Positions 31,580 through 40,398 of a stretch of DNA of 64,000 bases are shown here, in pieces. This stretch comes from Hyaloraphidium curvatum. Its lineage: Eukaryota; Monoblepharomycota; Hyaloraphidiomycetes; Hyaloraphidiales; Hyaloraphidiaceae. The position numbers and the translations under genes were made by a program. The notes under the pieces are model-generated. The model was not told the DNA's origin and did not search any database. It was given only the letters and a program-made list of their open reading frames with translations. Positions within the stretch are counted from its first letter, which is position 1. Each line of letters begins with the position of its first letter. The stretch lies in NCBI GenBank assembly GCA_025558095.1, contig JAIVFI010000003.1, positions 124,001-188,000 of the forward strand, in the 5' to 3' direction.

Positions 31580-31623
31580 GTCGCGACGGCGTCGCAACGG
31601 CGTCGCAACGGCGTCGCGACGGC
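31580..31623. repeat. 11-bp minisatellite, right arm
   Basis: Four copies of GTCGCRACGGC (31580-31590, 31591-31601, 31602-31612, 31613-31623). It has the same period as the left-arm array but an unrelated unit, and an equivalent position relative to the outer arm. Confidence 0.88.
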
Positions 31624-31651
31624 GCACAGCCACATCCCACACATATATAAA
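31622..31651 (+). promoter_or_regulatory. Candidate TATA promoter for the RING gene
   Basis: GCGCACAGCCACATCCCACA followed by CATATATAAAG on the plus strand, about 340 bp upstream of the RING-protein ATG at 31990. It is the mirror copy of the minus-strand site at 31221-31250. Confidence 0.45.
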
Positions 31652-31989
31652 GCGCGCAGCTGCGCACGTAGAATCTTTACCGAAGTCACTCATCTCTGAG
31701 CCCGCCGTGCGAAAGGCCGCAGCCGTCACTCCGAACCCTTGAGCTACACGTCGCCAAGCGCGGTCCCGCGCTGTCACGGATACCAGCCCGCGCCCGGACC
31801 ATAAAGGGCCGCCAGCTTGTAGAGGCGAAATCACCGTAGTCAGAGAGGCTGCCCTCACTCTTGCTGTGACCGACGATCGGCGAGGCCGTGGCGACGCTGT
31901 GGCCGAGGACGGGTTCCAGTTGAGACGGTCCGCCAAATCGTCACTCCATAAGACCCCCATTCCGGCCTTCCCGGCCCGCGGGCCCGGCA

Positions 31990-34122
31990 ATGGACGGCTC
32001 CTCGCCTTGGGGCTCGCCCAGCGGCGCGGGCGGGGCGGGCGGCGGGCGGCCGCCGGGGTCGCCGGGCGGGCGCGGAGGGCGACGTGCCCCGCCGCGGCCG
32101 CCATCGAGGGATCACCCGCTCGACCGGTTCTACAACGCGGCCCGCCCGCATGTTCCGAGCCCGTTAAATACCCCGGCAAGTGGCGGAGCGGCATTCGTAG
32201 GAACCGGCGGCGGGAGCGGGGCCGATGGGTCGCCCCCCCCGCGCCCCCAGAACCCGGCGCCGCAGACGGCAGCGGGCCCCTCGAACGCCCCGCGACCGTC
32301 AATTTTTGGTCTGCAAGGACGGACCGCGGCCGCTCCCGCGCGCATGGGGCTGCAGCCGGACCTGGGGCCGGCGGAAGGGGCAGACGGCCCGCCGGCAAAG
32401 CGCCGCAAGGCAAGCGGCGGGCTGCGCGTGGATATCGACCTCTCCGACGATGACTTCGACGCGGGAGCGGCACAGCCACTATCGGCCCCGGTGACCGGGC
32501 CCGCTCCGCCGGCGGGCCCTCTTCCGTTGGCCCGGAGCGCGACGACCGGCGCCCTCCCCAGGCCCTCCATCGCCACGCGGACATCCAGCGCCCCGGTCAT
32601 TACCTCGTCGGGCGCGGTGCTTAACTTGCAGCGGGGTTACGGCGGCAGGGACGGCCTCCTGGTCGCGATCCGGAGCGGGAGCCTGTTGGCGGCCGAGCAG
32701 ATCATGCTGCTGCTGCGAGAGCACTGCCCGGAGGCGGACCCGGCGCTGCTCCAGGAAGCCGAGGCCGCGTACGCGTCGCAGATCGTTCCCACCAACCCCG
32801 CGGGATCCCCCACCGCCCGCCCACCAGCCACCAAGAGGTCGGCGTCCCTCAACCTTCTCGGCAATCTCGGCAAGAGGGATACCGCGGCCCTTTCGGCAAG
32901 CGCCGCCCGGGCAGGGCTCGTTGTCCAGCCTGCGCCGGTGGTTCCGGCGCCAAACGGCGCTGCCGTTCCCAACGCGCGTACCCTCGGTACTTTGCCGGCG
33001 TTCTTTGTTTCCCCACTGGGACGGCAGCTCGCTGCGATGAGCACGGCAACCCCCCCTGCCGGCGCCGGTCGGAAGGATCCCGCGCCTCCTTCAGCCGCCT
33101 TTGCTCCGGCCGGGCTCTTCAACCGGCAGGCTGCGCAGGCCGTTCCCGCGCCGGCCGCCGATGCCCCGCACCTAGCTCTGGCTCTGGCGGGCGGCGGCGC
33201 GGCGCGGCACGTTGCCCCCGCGGTGGACCTGAGCTCTTTGCGGCAGGCCCGTGCGGGGAACGCGGCGGCAGGCGGCGCGGTTGCTTCGCCGGCAAAGCAG
33301 GGTGCCGCGGCGGGCGGTTCCGCGAACGCCGACCCGCAGCGCGCCGTGCCTTTCGACATCGACTCTTACATGTCGCAGGTTCGCGCGGCTCGATCCGCGG
33401 GCCGCAACGCGGCGGCTGGCGGAGCACAGCCGGCGGCGGCAAACCAGGGGACCGTGGCGCCCGCAGCCTTGCAGCTTGGCCCCCCCGCTCAGGTCCAGGG
33501 CAAGGCGCCCGCGCAGCAGCAGCTTCCGAGGAGTGCCCAGCTGCAGCACCTGCAGACGCAGCTGAGCCCGTTTCAGGTGGAGGTAGCTGCGCAGGCGTCG
33601 CAGCATGCGCGCCTGGCGCAGCGGCAGGGTACCGCCAAGGGAGGCACCGCGGGGCATGCTACGGCACCTGCCGCTCGCCCCGCCGCCCCCGCCGCCCCCA
33701 ACCCCGCTCCCGGCCCATCCGACCCGCACCGCGAGCTCCGCCACCTCCTGGACGAATCGCACCAGCCGCACGCCGAAGCCATCGCGAGCCTCCGCTCCAT
33801 GGGCTTCCCCCTCGTCCGCATCCTCGCGGTGCTGGACTCCATCCTCGCCCGCGGGGCGCACCCGGGCCTGGAGGCGGTGCTGGACGGCCTCACCGAGCCG
33901 GCACCGGCGGAACAGGAGGCCCCCGCCCCTCCCCCGCCGGAACCGGCAAAGGAAGCGCGGAACGAGTGCGTGATCTGCCTCTCGGCGCCGTGCACCCGCG
34001 CGGTGATCCCGTGCGGACACCAGTCGCTGTGCGAGGACTGCGTGGGGATGGCGGCGGGGATGGGGGAGTGCCCCGTGTGCAGGGGGGAGTGGAAGGGGAC
34101 GCTGAGGATATTCCAGGCATGA
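31990..34122 (+). CDS. RING E3 ligase with UBA-like and SIM-like motifs
   Basis: Single-exon, 710 residues, mostly Ala/Pro/Gly-rich disorder. Near residues 135-155 a nuclear signal (PPAKRRKA) precedes VDIDLSDDDFD, a SUMO-interaction-like core with a trailing acidic patch. Close to the C-terminus AIASLRSMGFPLVRILAVLDS with HPGLEAVLDGL fits a UBA domain (the MGF loop). The last ~53 residues are a C3HC4 RING of the IAP/MDM2/MUL1 style (ECVICLSAPCTRAVIPCGHQ...CPVC...GTLRIF) placed at the extreme C-terminus. Such RINGs recruit E2 enzymes and often dimerise. SIM plus RING suggests a SUMO-targeted ubiquitin ligase, but that is inference. The start at 31990 is the first ATG in a frame with a low-complexity N-terminus. 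Confidence 0.8.
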   Translation: MDGSSPWGSPSGAGGAGGGRPPGSPGGRGGRRAPPRPPSRDHPLDRFYNAARPHVPSPLNTPASGGAAFVGTGGGSGADGSPPPRPQNPAPQTAAGPSNAPRPSIFGLQGRTAAAPARMGLQPDLGPAEGADGPPAKRRKASGGLRVDIDLSDDDFDAGAAQPLSAPVTGPAPPAGPLPLARSATTGALPRPSIATRTSSAPVITSSGAVLNLQRGYGGRDGLLVAIRSGSLLAAEQIMLLLREHCPEADPALLQEAEAAYASQIVPTNPAGSPTARPPATKRSASLNLLGNLGKRDTAALSASAARAGLVVQPAPVVPAPNGAAVPNARTLGTLPAFFVSPLGRQLAAMSTATPPAGAGRKDPAPPSAAFAPAGLFNRQAAQAVPAPAADAPHLALALAGGGAARHVAPAVDLSSLRQARAGNAAAGGAVASPAKQGAAAGGSANADPQRAVPFDIDSYMSQVRAARSAGRNAAAGGAQPAAANQGTVAPAALQLGPPAQVQGKAPAQQQLPRSAQLQHLQTQLSPFQVEVAAQASQHARLAQRQGTAKGGTAGHATAPAARPAAPAAPNPAPGPSDPHRELRHLLDESHQPHAEAIASLRSMGFPLVRILAVLDSILARGAHPGLEAVLDGLTEPAPAEQEAPAPPPPEPAKEARNECVICLSAPCTRAVIPCGHQSLCEDCVGMAAGMGECPVCRGEWKGTLRIFQA

Positions 34123-34198
34123 TGGCCGGGGGCGGGAGTCTATTCGGTGTGCGGTTGCGGGAATGGGAACACGCGCTGTGCCTTTCGTCCGTTTTGGG

Positions 34199-35463
34199 TC
34201 AACGGAACAGGCCCTCCAGGAACCGGTTTCCCGCACCGTGGCGCGCTGCCGCGTCCTGCCAGACGGGGCTTCTGCGCAGGCCGTTGGCCGTGGCGAAGGC
34301 TTCCACCTTGGCTTTCGGCGCGTTCGCCCGTATCACCGCGTCGGTAAAGTGGTGGGCGGAGCGGGCGCTCTGCGCCACCGGAACAGGGTCGTTGCGAGGT
34401 CCGACGGGGCCGAGCGGGGCCAGAGGGTCGACGAGGGGGATCGGTCCCTTGCGGAACAGGAGGAAGACTATGACGTAGCTCAGGAGAAAGGGCCGCTGCC
34501 TGAAGGCGTCGTAAAGGGTCCGCGCCGCCGATGCGCCGGCCCTGTAGAGGGCGCCGTGGAACAGTTCCAAGGCATCCTTGGGGGAGTCGGCGTACGCGCG
34601 GATATCGTCCAGCACGAGGACCTTGTCGTCCAGCGAAAGCACGCCGGAAAGTGCCAGGGAGCGGCCGACCTCCTGGGCATCACCGAGGGGGTGTTGGATC
34701 ATCCACTCGAGGGCCAGGGCGAGGAAGCGGATGCGCGTCCAGCCGTCGGTTGTCGAACCGCCCGCCCAGGCGTGGATGGTGGCAAGCCCGGACGCGAGCT
34801 CGTCCCTGCGAAACTGGTTCACGTCCCCGCGGTGCAGGTGGGCGGCGACGTCGAGGCCCACGTGGAGGTGTGAGGGGGCGTTCCAACTGCTCCACAGGGC
34901 CGCGCGAGCCACTGTCTCGACCAGGACATCCCCGGAGAGGCCAGATCGGCGCATGAGCACCCGAAGCTTGCCCGCCAGTGCCGACGGCAGGGTTCGGCCG
35001 ATGGCATCCGGTGCCTGCCCTGCAAACACGACCCGGGCTGCCGCACCGGCGAGCTCCTCCTCGTCCATCGCCATCCCGGCCACCAGCCGCGATGCTGCCG
35101 CAATCGACTCGTCCGGGAAAAAAGCCAGAGCGGCGTCGGCCTTTTCCGAGCCCGGCGGGACGCCCGCCGCGCGGAGCAGCCTTCCGAGCGAAAACGGCCG
35201 CACCGGGCCGAGGTCCAGGTGCACACGGCGCCGGGGGGCTCCACGCGGAACGCGCCGCGCTCGCCGCGCAGCAGGTCGAGCAGCTCGGCGGGGGAGGGGA
35301 GCGATTTGACGTGTTCAATAAAGAGGTCCGAAGCGGCGGGGCCGACGGCGCGGCAGAGGGAACGCAGGCGGTACAGCGCGCGTAGGGACAAACGGGATGC
35401 AATCTGACGGAAAATCTCGGGCGGGAGTGACGCGAGGGTAGTCGATTCCTCGACGGCGGCCAT
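34199..35463 (-). pseudogene. F-box-like family protein, copy 2 (one-base frameshift)
   Basis: From ATG 35463 the frame gives LASLPPEIFRQIASRLSLRALYRLRSLCR (F-box-like) up to FRVEPPGAVC. At about nt 35222 the family sequence jumps frame to HLDLGPVRPFSLGRLLRAAG and continues to the stop at 34199 (RFLEGLFR). Copies 1 and 3 have an uninterrupted [C/W]HL[D/H] here (CHLDFGPLRP and WHLHCGPLRP), so one base (a C in the TGCACCTGG stretch) is missing. All else is colinear, including LDDKVLVLDDI and ATANGLRRSPVW. As with copy 1, this is either fresh decay or an assembly indel. It is head-to-head with membrane paralogue B. Confidence 0.65.
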
Positions 35464-35855
35464 CGCTGCAGCTTCGGATGGGAGAACGCGTCGGGGACGG
35501 TTGTCCCATTGTTCAGACGGCCCACGAAAGGAAGTGATGCGATGAGATTCGATGGCACTTGCCCTCGGCGTCTCCATCAGAATGGCTTGATGACTCGAGC
35601 ACCATGAATGGGCTGATGAGCCGATCGATTCTCGGCGCCCCAGGAGGGTCGAGCCGGAACAATCCATGATCAGCTTCCCTCGGGACCTTCTTCCCATCCA
35701 TCACCCTAGAATTCGTACGTCATGAGATCAACAGGAAGGCGAACTAGCAGGCTCGAAGATGATGAAGGGGGAAACGTGGGCACATCTCCGATCCGTGCGC
35801 AATCCCTACTAGAGGATCAGCCATCATTCGTCCCCACCCGTGCCCGCCGCTCGCC
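35464..35855. promoter_or_regulatory. Divergent intergenic region, F-box copy 2 / membrane paralogue B
   Basis: 392 bases between divergent starts. It is less GC-rich than its surroundings. No TATA box, repeat or RNA gene was recognised; it should contain both promoters. Confidence 0.4.
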
Positions 35856-37470
35856 ATGGCCTCCGAAACAACCGACCCATTGTGGCCCGCGGACTTTACA
35901 CCTTCCGTCTGGGCCGCCCTGTTCCCCGCGTACCCGTCCCCCCCGCCGCCGCCCGACATGCCCGCTGAGCTCGCGCGCGTCGCGTCGCCCGCGGTTGCCG
36001 CGCAGGCCCGCGCCGAACGGCCCATGACGCTCGAGCAGCTGCTGGCTGGGATCCCGGACGCGCCGTTGCAGCGGGCCGTGGTGCGGCTGCAGCTCGCGGT
36101 CGTGGGCAGCTCCGGCGGGGACTCGGGGTTCTTCTTCGCCACGGTGGTCTACGTGGCGCTGCACGTGGGGCTCATGCCCGCCCTGGCTTGGGTGGGCAAC
36201 TGGTATTATGGGCTGTTCGGCACGAGGCAGCTGGTGGCAATGACGGTGGGGTACGTCGTGCAGGACGCGCTCTGGGAGGTCGCGCTCCTGCGCGGCCGCG
36301 CCTTTGCGAGGAAGGAGGAAAAGGTCCTCGTGGGCACCCTCCAAGAGCGGTTAGCGCTGGACAACCATCTCCTGGCCGGCGTCGCGAGGTACCGCCTCCT
36401 GCTTGAGGATTCCTCGGACCCCGAAGCCGCCTCGGGCGAACTTGCCCGCTCGCTCTTGCGGCACGAGCCGGGCGACCCGCTGTGTTCCTGTCCGAAAGCC
36501 GGGTGCGCGGGCTGGCATCTGCATGCGGCGCCGGCGCTTAGCCTGGCCACCTTCGTCGGGGTCCAGTGCGGCAAGCTGCTCGCCTACGTGGTCATCTCCT
36601 TCTGGACCGTTCTGGTGACGTTCCAGGGATTCACGTGGAGCTCTCCCTGGGCTGCCGCTCTCGCGGCGTGCTCGGTCGCCTACTGCGCCCTCTACGTGTT
36701 CTCCGTCGGGGTAGCCTTCAACGGCGCCATGTCCAACGTGGCGGTCTTCGGGCTGGAGATGCGGCTCCGGCGCCGCGCGATGAAGCGCTGCCTGGACGGG
36801 CTAATCGCGCGGATGGAAGCCCAGGCGGCGGGTTCCGAACCGCCGGGCAAGCAGGTTGTCGAATCCGAGCCGTACGTCGTGCTCCACGCGGCTCTCGCGG
36901 CGGCGTGGAGCTCGAGGCTCTCGGTATCGGAAAGCAACCGCTTCGTCGTCACCATGGGATTCCTGGGGGACTTTGTCGCCATTGCCATCGTGATGGTCGG
37001 TCGCGTTCCATCTCTGCTTGTCTTCCGCCCCGCCGGCCCAGCCAACTGACCCCTTCACTCCGGCGCCCATCCAGTTTGCTTCTTCCTGCATCACCGCCCC
37101 CTTCCTCGCCTCCTTCCTCCTCAACGCGGCCCTAATCTTCGTTTTCGACCTCGCCAACCTCGCCGCGGCCTACTCCGAGACCTCCCGCATCGCGGCGCTC
37201 TACTCCTCCGCGGCCTACAGCCTGCGCTCCCTCGCCCTGCGCGCCGGCCCGGGGTCGGCGCTGGCGGCCGCGGCCGGGCTGCACGAACGGATCCTGCGCG
37301 GGTTCGCGGACGTCGACGCGTACAGGGCGACGTTCTTCGGGGTGCCGGTGACGCCGGGGCTGGTGCGGACGGCGGCGGTGACGGCGTTCACGATCGGGGT
37401 GGGCATGTGGAGCGTGCTCAGGGGGGCGGGGATCGGGGTCACGATCGAGATGGCGTGCCCGGGTGTGTAG
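35856..37470 (+). CDS. Multi-pass membrane protein, paralogue B
   Basis: Two exons, 35856-36995 and 37075-37470, with a 79-bp intron (GTCGGT...CAG) in phase 0; 511 residues from a CGCCATGG start. There are about 7 hydrophobic segments (ATVVYVALHVGLMPALAWVG, LLAYVVISFWTVLVTF, AALAACSVAYCALYVFSVGV, among others), a central Cys-containing loop (LCSCPKAGCAGWH) and a basic amphipathic stretch (LEMRLRRRAMKRCLDGLIARM). The last ~90 residues, ending AFTIGVGMWSVLRGAGIGVTIEMAC, align with paralogue A at 28090. VVESEPYVVLHAALAAAW here matches PASEPHVVLHAFLADAW there. The family appears specific to this lineage; I cannot name it. Confidence 0.72.
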
Positions 37471-37651
37471 GCTGGGAAAGTGGAATGAGAAATTGAACAC
37501 CGTTTTGCAGTGTAGGAGGGGGGTGGCACTCGACGGGTCACCGATCAACACGGGTCACAACCGAACGATTCACACTTCCCCACGACCGGGGGCCCGCCCT
37601 TCTCTCTTCTTGCTCTCTCGAAGCGCGCCTTCGCTCATTCCAGACGCCAAG

Positions 37652-38719
37652 ATGTCCGCCCAGACCGAGCTCGTCGCGTCTGCAGCCGACGGTTCGCGTC
37701 CGCCACCAACCCGCCCTTTCCCGCGGCCCCTGACCGCCCCTCGCCGCAGTCCTCGGTGGAAACTCCCCGATCTGGACGCTCTCCGTCGCGCGCTCCGCCG
37801 ACGCCCGCGTGCTCGCCTCGGGCCTCCGCGGCACCCCCGCGCTGCTCTCCCCGTCCCTCGCCCCCGAGCCCTCAGCCCCCGCGGCGCACCGCCTCGGCGT
37901 CACTTCCGCGTCGTTCTCCCCCGAGGGCTTCTACCTCGCCACCCTCTCCTTCGACCGCAAATTGAAGTTCTCCTCCGCGGTCCCCGGGCTCCCGCCCGCG
38001 CCGATCGTCGCGCTGGAGGTGCCGCGGGGGGAGCGCGGTCTGGCGTTCGATCCCGGGTTCGGGGGGGATGGAAGGAGACTGGCAAGCGTGGGGATGGAGG
38101 GGGTGAGGGTGTGGAACCTGGACACGGGGGAGGGGGAAGTGGGGAAGTTCGGGGGGGAGGGAGGGGCGGGGATCGGGATGGCGTGCGATTGGGTGGGTCG
38201 ATCAGACACCGGATCATCTGCGGCTACTGGTTGAATGCTCTGCTGATGCGTTCCGACGTGCAGTCGCCGTTCGCATCCACGATCGCCGCCGCCCACGCCA
38301 CCGGCCACGTCACCCTCTTCCCCCTCCCCGCCCTCTCCCCTCCCTCGACCGTCCGCCCGCACCGCGGCCAGATCCGCGCGCTGCAGTTCCTCTCCCCCAC
38401 CCTGCTCGCCTGCGCGGGCGACGACCGCCTCCTAACCCTCGTCGACACGCGCGCCCCCGGCGTCCAGGCGTCGCTCGCGGGCCACGCGGACTGGGTCACC
38501 TCCGTCCGCGGGCGGCCCGGGGATCAGAACTGCGTGGCGACGGGGTCGGCGGACGGGACGGTGAGGGTGTGGGACCTGCATGCGGGGGCGGCGAGGGCGA
38601 CGATCGCGGCGGGGGAGGGGGTGGGAGGGGTGTGGGCGTGCGATTGGGACAGCGAGGGGGGGAGGCTGTTTGTTGGGGGTGAGAAGGGCGGGGTCGAGGT
38701 GTACGCTGTCGAAAAGTGA
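37652..38719 (+). CDS. WD40 protein, Ski8/Rec14-like
   Basis: Three exons, 37652-37691, 37750-38192 and 38264-38719 (introns 58 and 71 bp), 312 residues. WD-type blades run throughout: SPIWTLSVARSADARVLASG, VTSASFSPEGFYLATLSFD, GRRLASVGMEGVRVWNLD, ACDWSPFASTIAAAHATGHV, RALQFLSPTLLACAGDDR, GHADWVTSVRGRPG and VATGSADGTVRVWDLH. The ACDWSP...A.GH..G.V segment and the short total length resemble Ski8/Rec14, the WD40 subunit of the Ski mRNA-decay complex that also works in meiotic recombination. The generic nature of WD40 repeats keeps that assignment tentative. The first exon encodes only 13 residues and its donor (GTTCGC) is weak. Confidence 0.7.
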   Translation: MSAQTELVASAADGSRPPPTRPFPRPLTAPRRSPRWKLPDLDALRRALRRRPRARLGPPRHPRAALPVPRPRALSPRGAPPRRHFRVVLPRGLLPRHPLLRPQIEVLLRGPRAPARADRRAGGAAGGARSGVRSRVRGGWKETGKRGDGGGEGVEPGHGGGGSGEVRGGGRGGDRDGVRLGGSIRHRIICGYWLNALLMRSDVQSPFASTIAAAHATGHVTLFPLPALSPPSTVRPHRGQIRALQFLSPTLLACAGDDRLLTLVDTRAPGVQASLAGHADWVTSVRGRPGDQNCVATGSADGTVRVWDLHAGAARATIAAGEGVGGVWACDWDSEGGRLFVGGEKGGVEVYAVEK

Positions 38720-38807
38720 CGTGATCGGGTGCGCGTGCCCGGAGACGGGAACGTGACAACGGTCCCCGCCAACAACATCAATTTCGTGCGAATCCAGAGC
38801 CCCTCCA

Positions 38808-40103
38808 ATGGCCTCCCGCACCGCCGCCGCCGGCCTCGCGTCGCTCCCGTACGAGCTCCTGCGGCTCGTCGCGCGCGGGCTGTCCCTGCGCGACCTGTTC
38901 CGCCTGCGGGGCCTCTGCCGCTCCGTCGGCCCCGCCTTCTCGCACCTCTTTGTCGAGCGCCTCAAAATGCAAGCCGCCCCCAAGGAGCTCGTCGATCTGC
39001 TGCGGAGCGAGCGCGGGGCACTCCGAGTCGTGTCGGGCGGCACGTCGTGGCACCTGCACTGCGGCCCGCTGCGCCCCGTCTCGGCCGGCCGGCTGCTCCG
39101 CGCCGCGGGGTTCGGACCGCACTCGGAAACGGCGCGCGCCGTGCTCGGCTGGTTCATGGACGAGTCGGTCGCCGCGGCATCGCTCGTCGCCGACGGGATG
39201 GGCATGCAAAGGGGCGACTCGCAGCTGGCGGGCGCGCGTGCGCTGTTCCCCGCGCAGCTTCCCGCCCCGGGCGCCGACCTCGCCGAGATCTCGGACACGG
39301 CCGCCCGTTTGCGCACGCTCATGCGCCGCGCCGGCTTCCCGGAGGCGGACGCGCCGGTCGGACAGCTAGTCGAGGCGGCGCTCGCCAACGCGGACGCGCG
39401 CGTCGGCGCCGGCGCGATCCTCGATGCCCTCGGCGTCAAGGGCCGCGATGCAGCCAAATGGTGCCGCGAGGAGCTGGCCTCGGGCGCGGTCCGGATCTTC
39501 GCCTGGGCCGGGCTGGCCGGCCCCGCGCGCTGCAAGACCGCCGCCGAGGTGCTCATGTGGATGGTCGAGCGCAACGGGGCCTTCCCGCACGAGGTCGGCC
39601 GCTGCGTCGCTCGCTCGAACGAGCTGACGGCGGAGGACAAAGCCCGCGTGCTGGCGGCCGTGCTGGCGGGGTGGAAGCACTACGCCGTCGGGGCCATCCG
39701 GGAGTCCCTCGACCAGGCCGGCACCCGCGACGCCGCGCGCGCCATTTACAACGCCATGCGATCGGAACCCGCCTTGCTCTCCTACGCCATCATCCACGTG
39801 CTCCTCCACCGCCCCGACGGCTCCGTCAACGGCATCGACCTGCGCCGCCCCCTCGGCCCGGTCGGTGAACCGCCCGGCCGTGTGCCCGCCGCCGCTCACG
39901 CCGCCTTTGCCGAGAGCTTCGCGAGCTTCCTCCTGCACGCCAAGAACAAGCCCTGCGGCTTCCGCATCCGGGAGTTCCTGCGGGCGAACGGGCTATGCGG
40001 CGCGCCGGTCTGGATCGCGGCCGCCGCCGCCGCCAGGGTGAAGGCGCGCGGGGAGGGGATCAAGGTGCCGGAGGAGTCGGAGCTGGAGGTGCTGCTGCGC
40101 TGA
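38808..40103 (+). CDS. F-box-like family protein, copy 3 (intact)
   Basis: Single-exon, 431 residues, the only unbroken member of the three paralogues in this window. The N-terminus LASLPYELLRLVARGLSLRDLFRLRGLCR is F-box-like. The body shares fixed blocks with copies 1 and 2: WHLHCGPLRPVSAGRLLRAAGF, GWFMDESVAAASLVADGMGM, WCREELASGAVRIFAWAG, VLMWMVERNG, VLAAVLAGW, AARAIYNAM, ANGLCGAPVW. It ends in LEVLLR. The body is predicted all-helical and matches no domain I know. If the F-box is real, it links the unknown helical domain to SCF ubiquitin ligases. Divergence among copies suggests an expanding, fast-evolving family. Confidence 0.72.
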   Translation: MASRTAAAGLASLPYELLRLVARGLSLRDLFRLRGLCRSVGPAFSHLFVERLKMQAAPKELVDLLRSERGALRVVSGGTSWHLHCGPLRPVSAGRLLRAAGFGPHSETARAVLGWFMDESVAAASLVADGMGMQRGDSQLAGARALFPAQLPAPGADLAEISDTAARLRTLMRRAGFPEADAPVGQLVEAALANADARVGAGAILDALGVKGRDAAKWCREELASGAVRIFAWAGLAGPARCKTAAEVLMWMVERNGAFPHEVGRCVARSNELTAEDKARVLAAVLAGWKHYAVGAIRESLDQAGTRDAARAIYNAMRSEPALLSYAIIHVLLHRPDGSVNGIDLRRPLGPVGEPPGRVPAAAHAAFAESFASFLLHAKNKPCGFRIREFLRANGLCGAPVWIAAAAAARVKARGEGIKVPEESELEVLLR

Positions 40104-40398
40104 GGAGAGACGTCGCGCGAGACGCTGATCGGCTCGAAAGGCCCGAGGTTCCTGGCTGGCAAGGGAGCCGGTGCGATGCAGGGTCGGGTGAAATACTCTC
40201 GATCTACTTTGTGACGCTCTCAATGTCGGCACGCTGCTAATTTACCTCGTATCGGGAACAAGAACACGGTCCGAGTCCGAAAAGCCACAGTTTTCAGTCA
40301 GTCAGTCAACGAGCTCAGCCACACGTCCCAAAGCCAATTTTGAGCCGACTCCCTGCTGGACCGGGCGCGACGCAGAGGCCGCGTTTCCGGGCTGAACA

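Larger units (their letters stand above)
31221..31655. repeat. Inverted repeat (foldback) between two divergent genes
   Basis: Outer arms: plus-strand 31221-31250 (CTTTTATATC, then TGTGGGATGTGGCTGTGCGC) match the reverse complement of 31622-31655 almost base for base. Inner arms: 31390-31418 (CGCGTGGGCGAGGGCGTC, then ATCCCCAACA) match the reverse complement of 31476-31505 with one small difference. Between outer and inner arms on each side sits an 11-bp tandem array of different sequence, and the centre (31419-31475) has GGAGGCGAC-type short repeats. The whole is about 435 bp, in the divergent gap between the YHYH gene and the RING gene. It may be a foldback/MITE-like element or a duplicated, inverted promoter. 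Confidence 0.8.

Noticed and set aside
31260-31623. CRISPR array
   Set aside because: The repeats are 11-bp tandem units without spacers, and the genome is eukaryotic.
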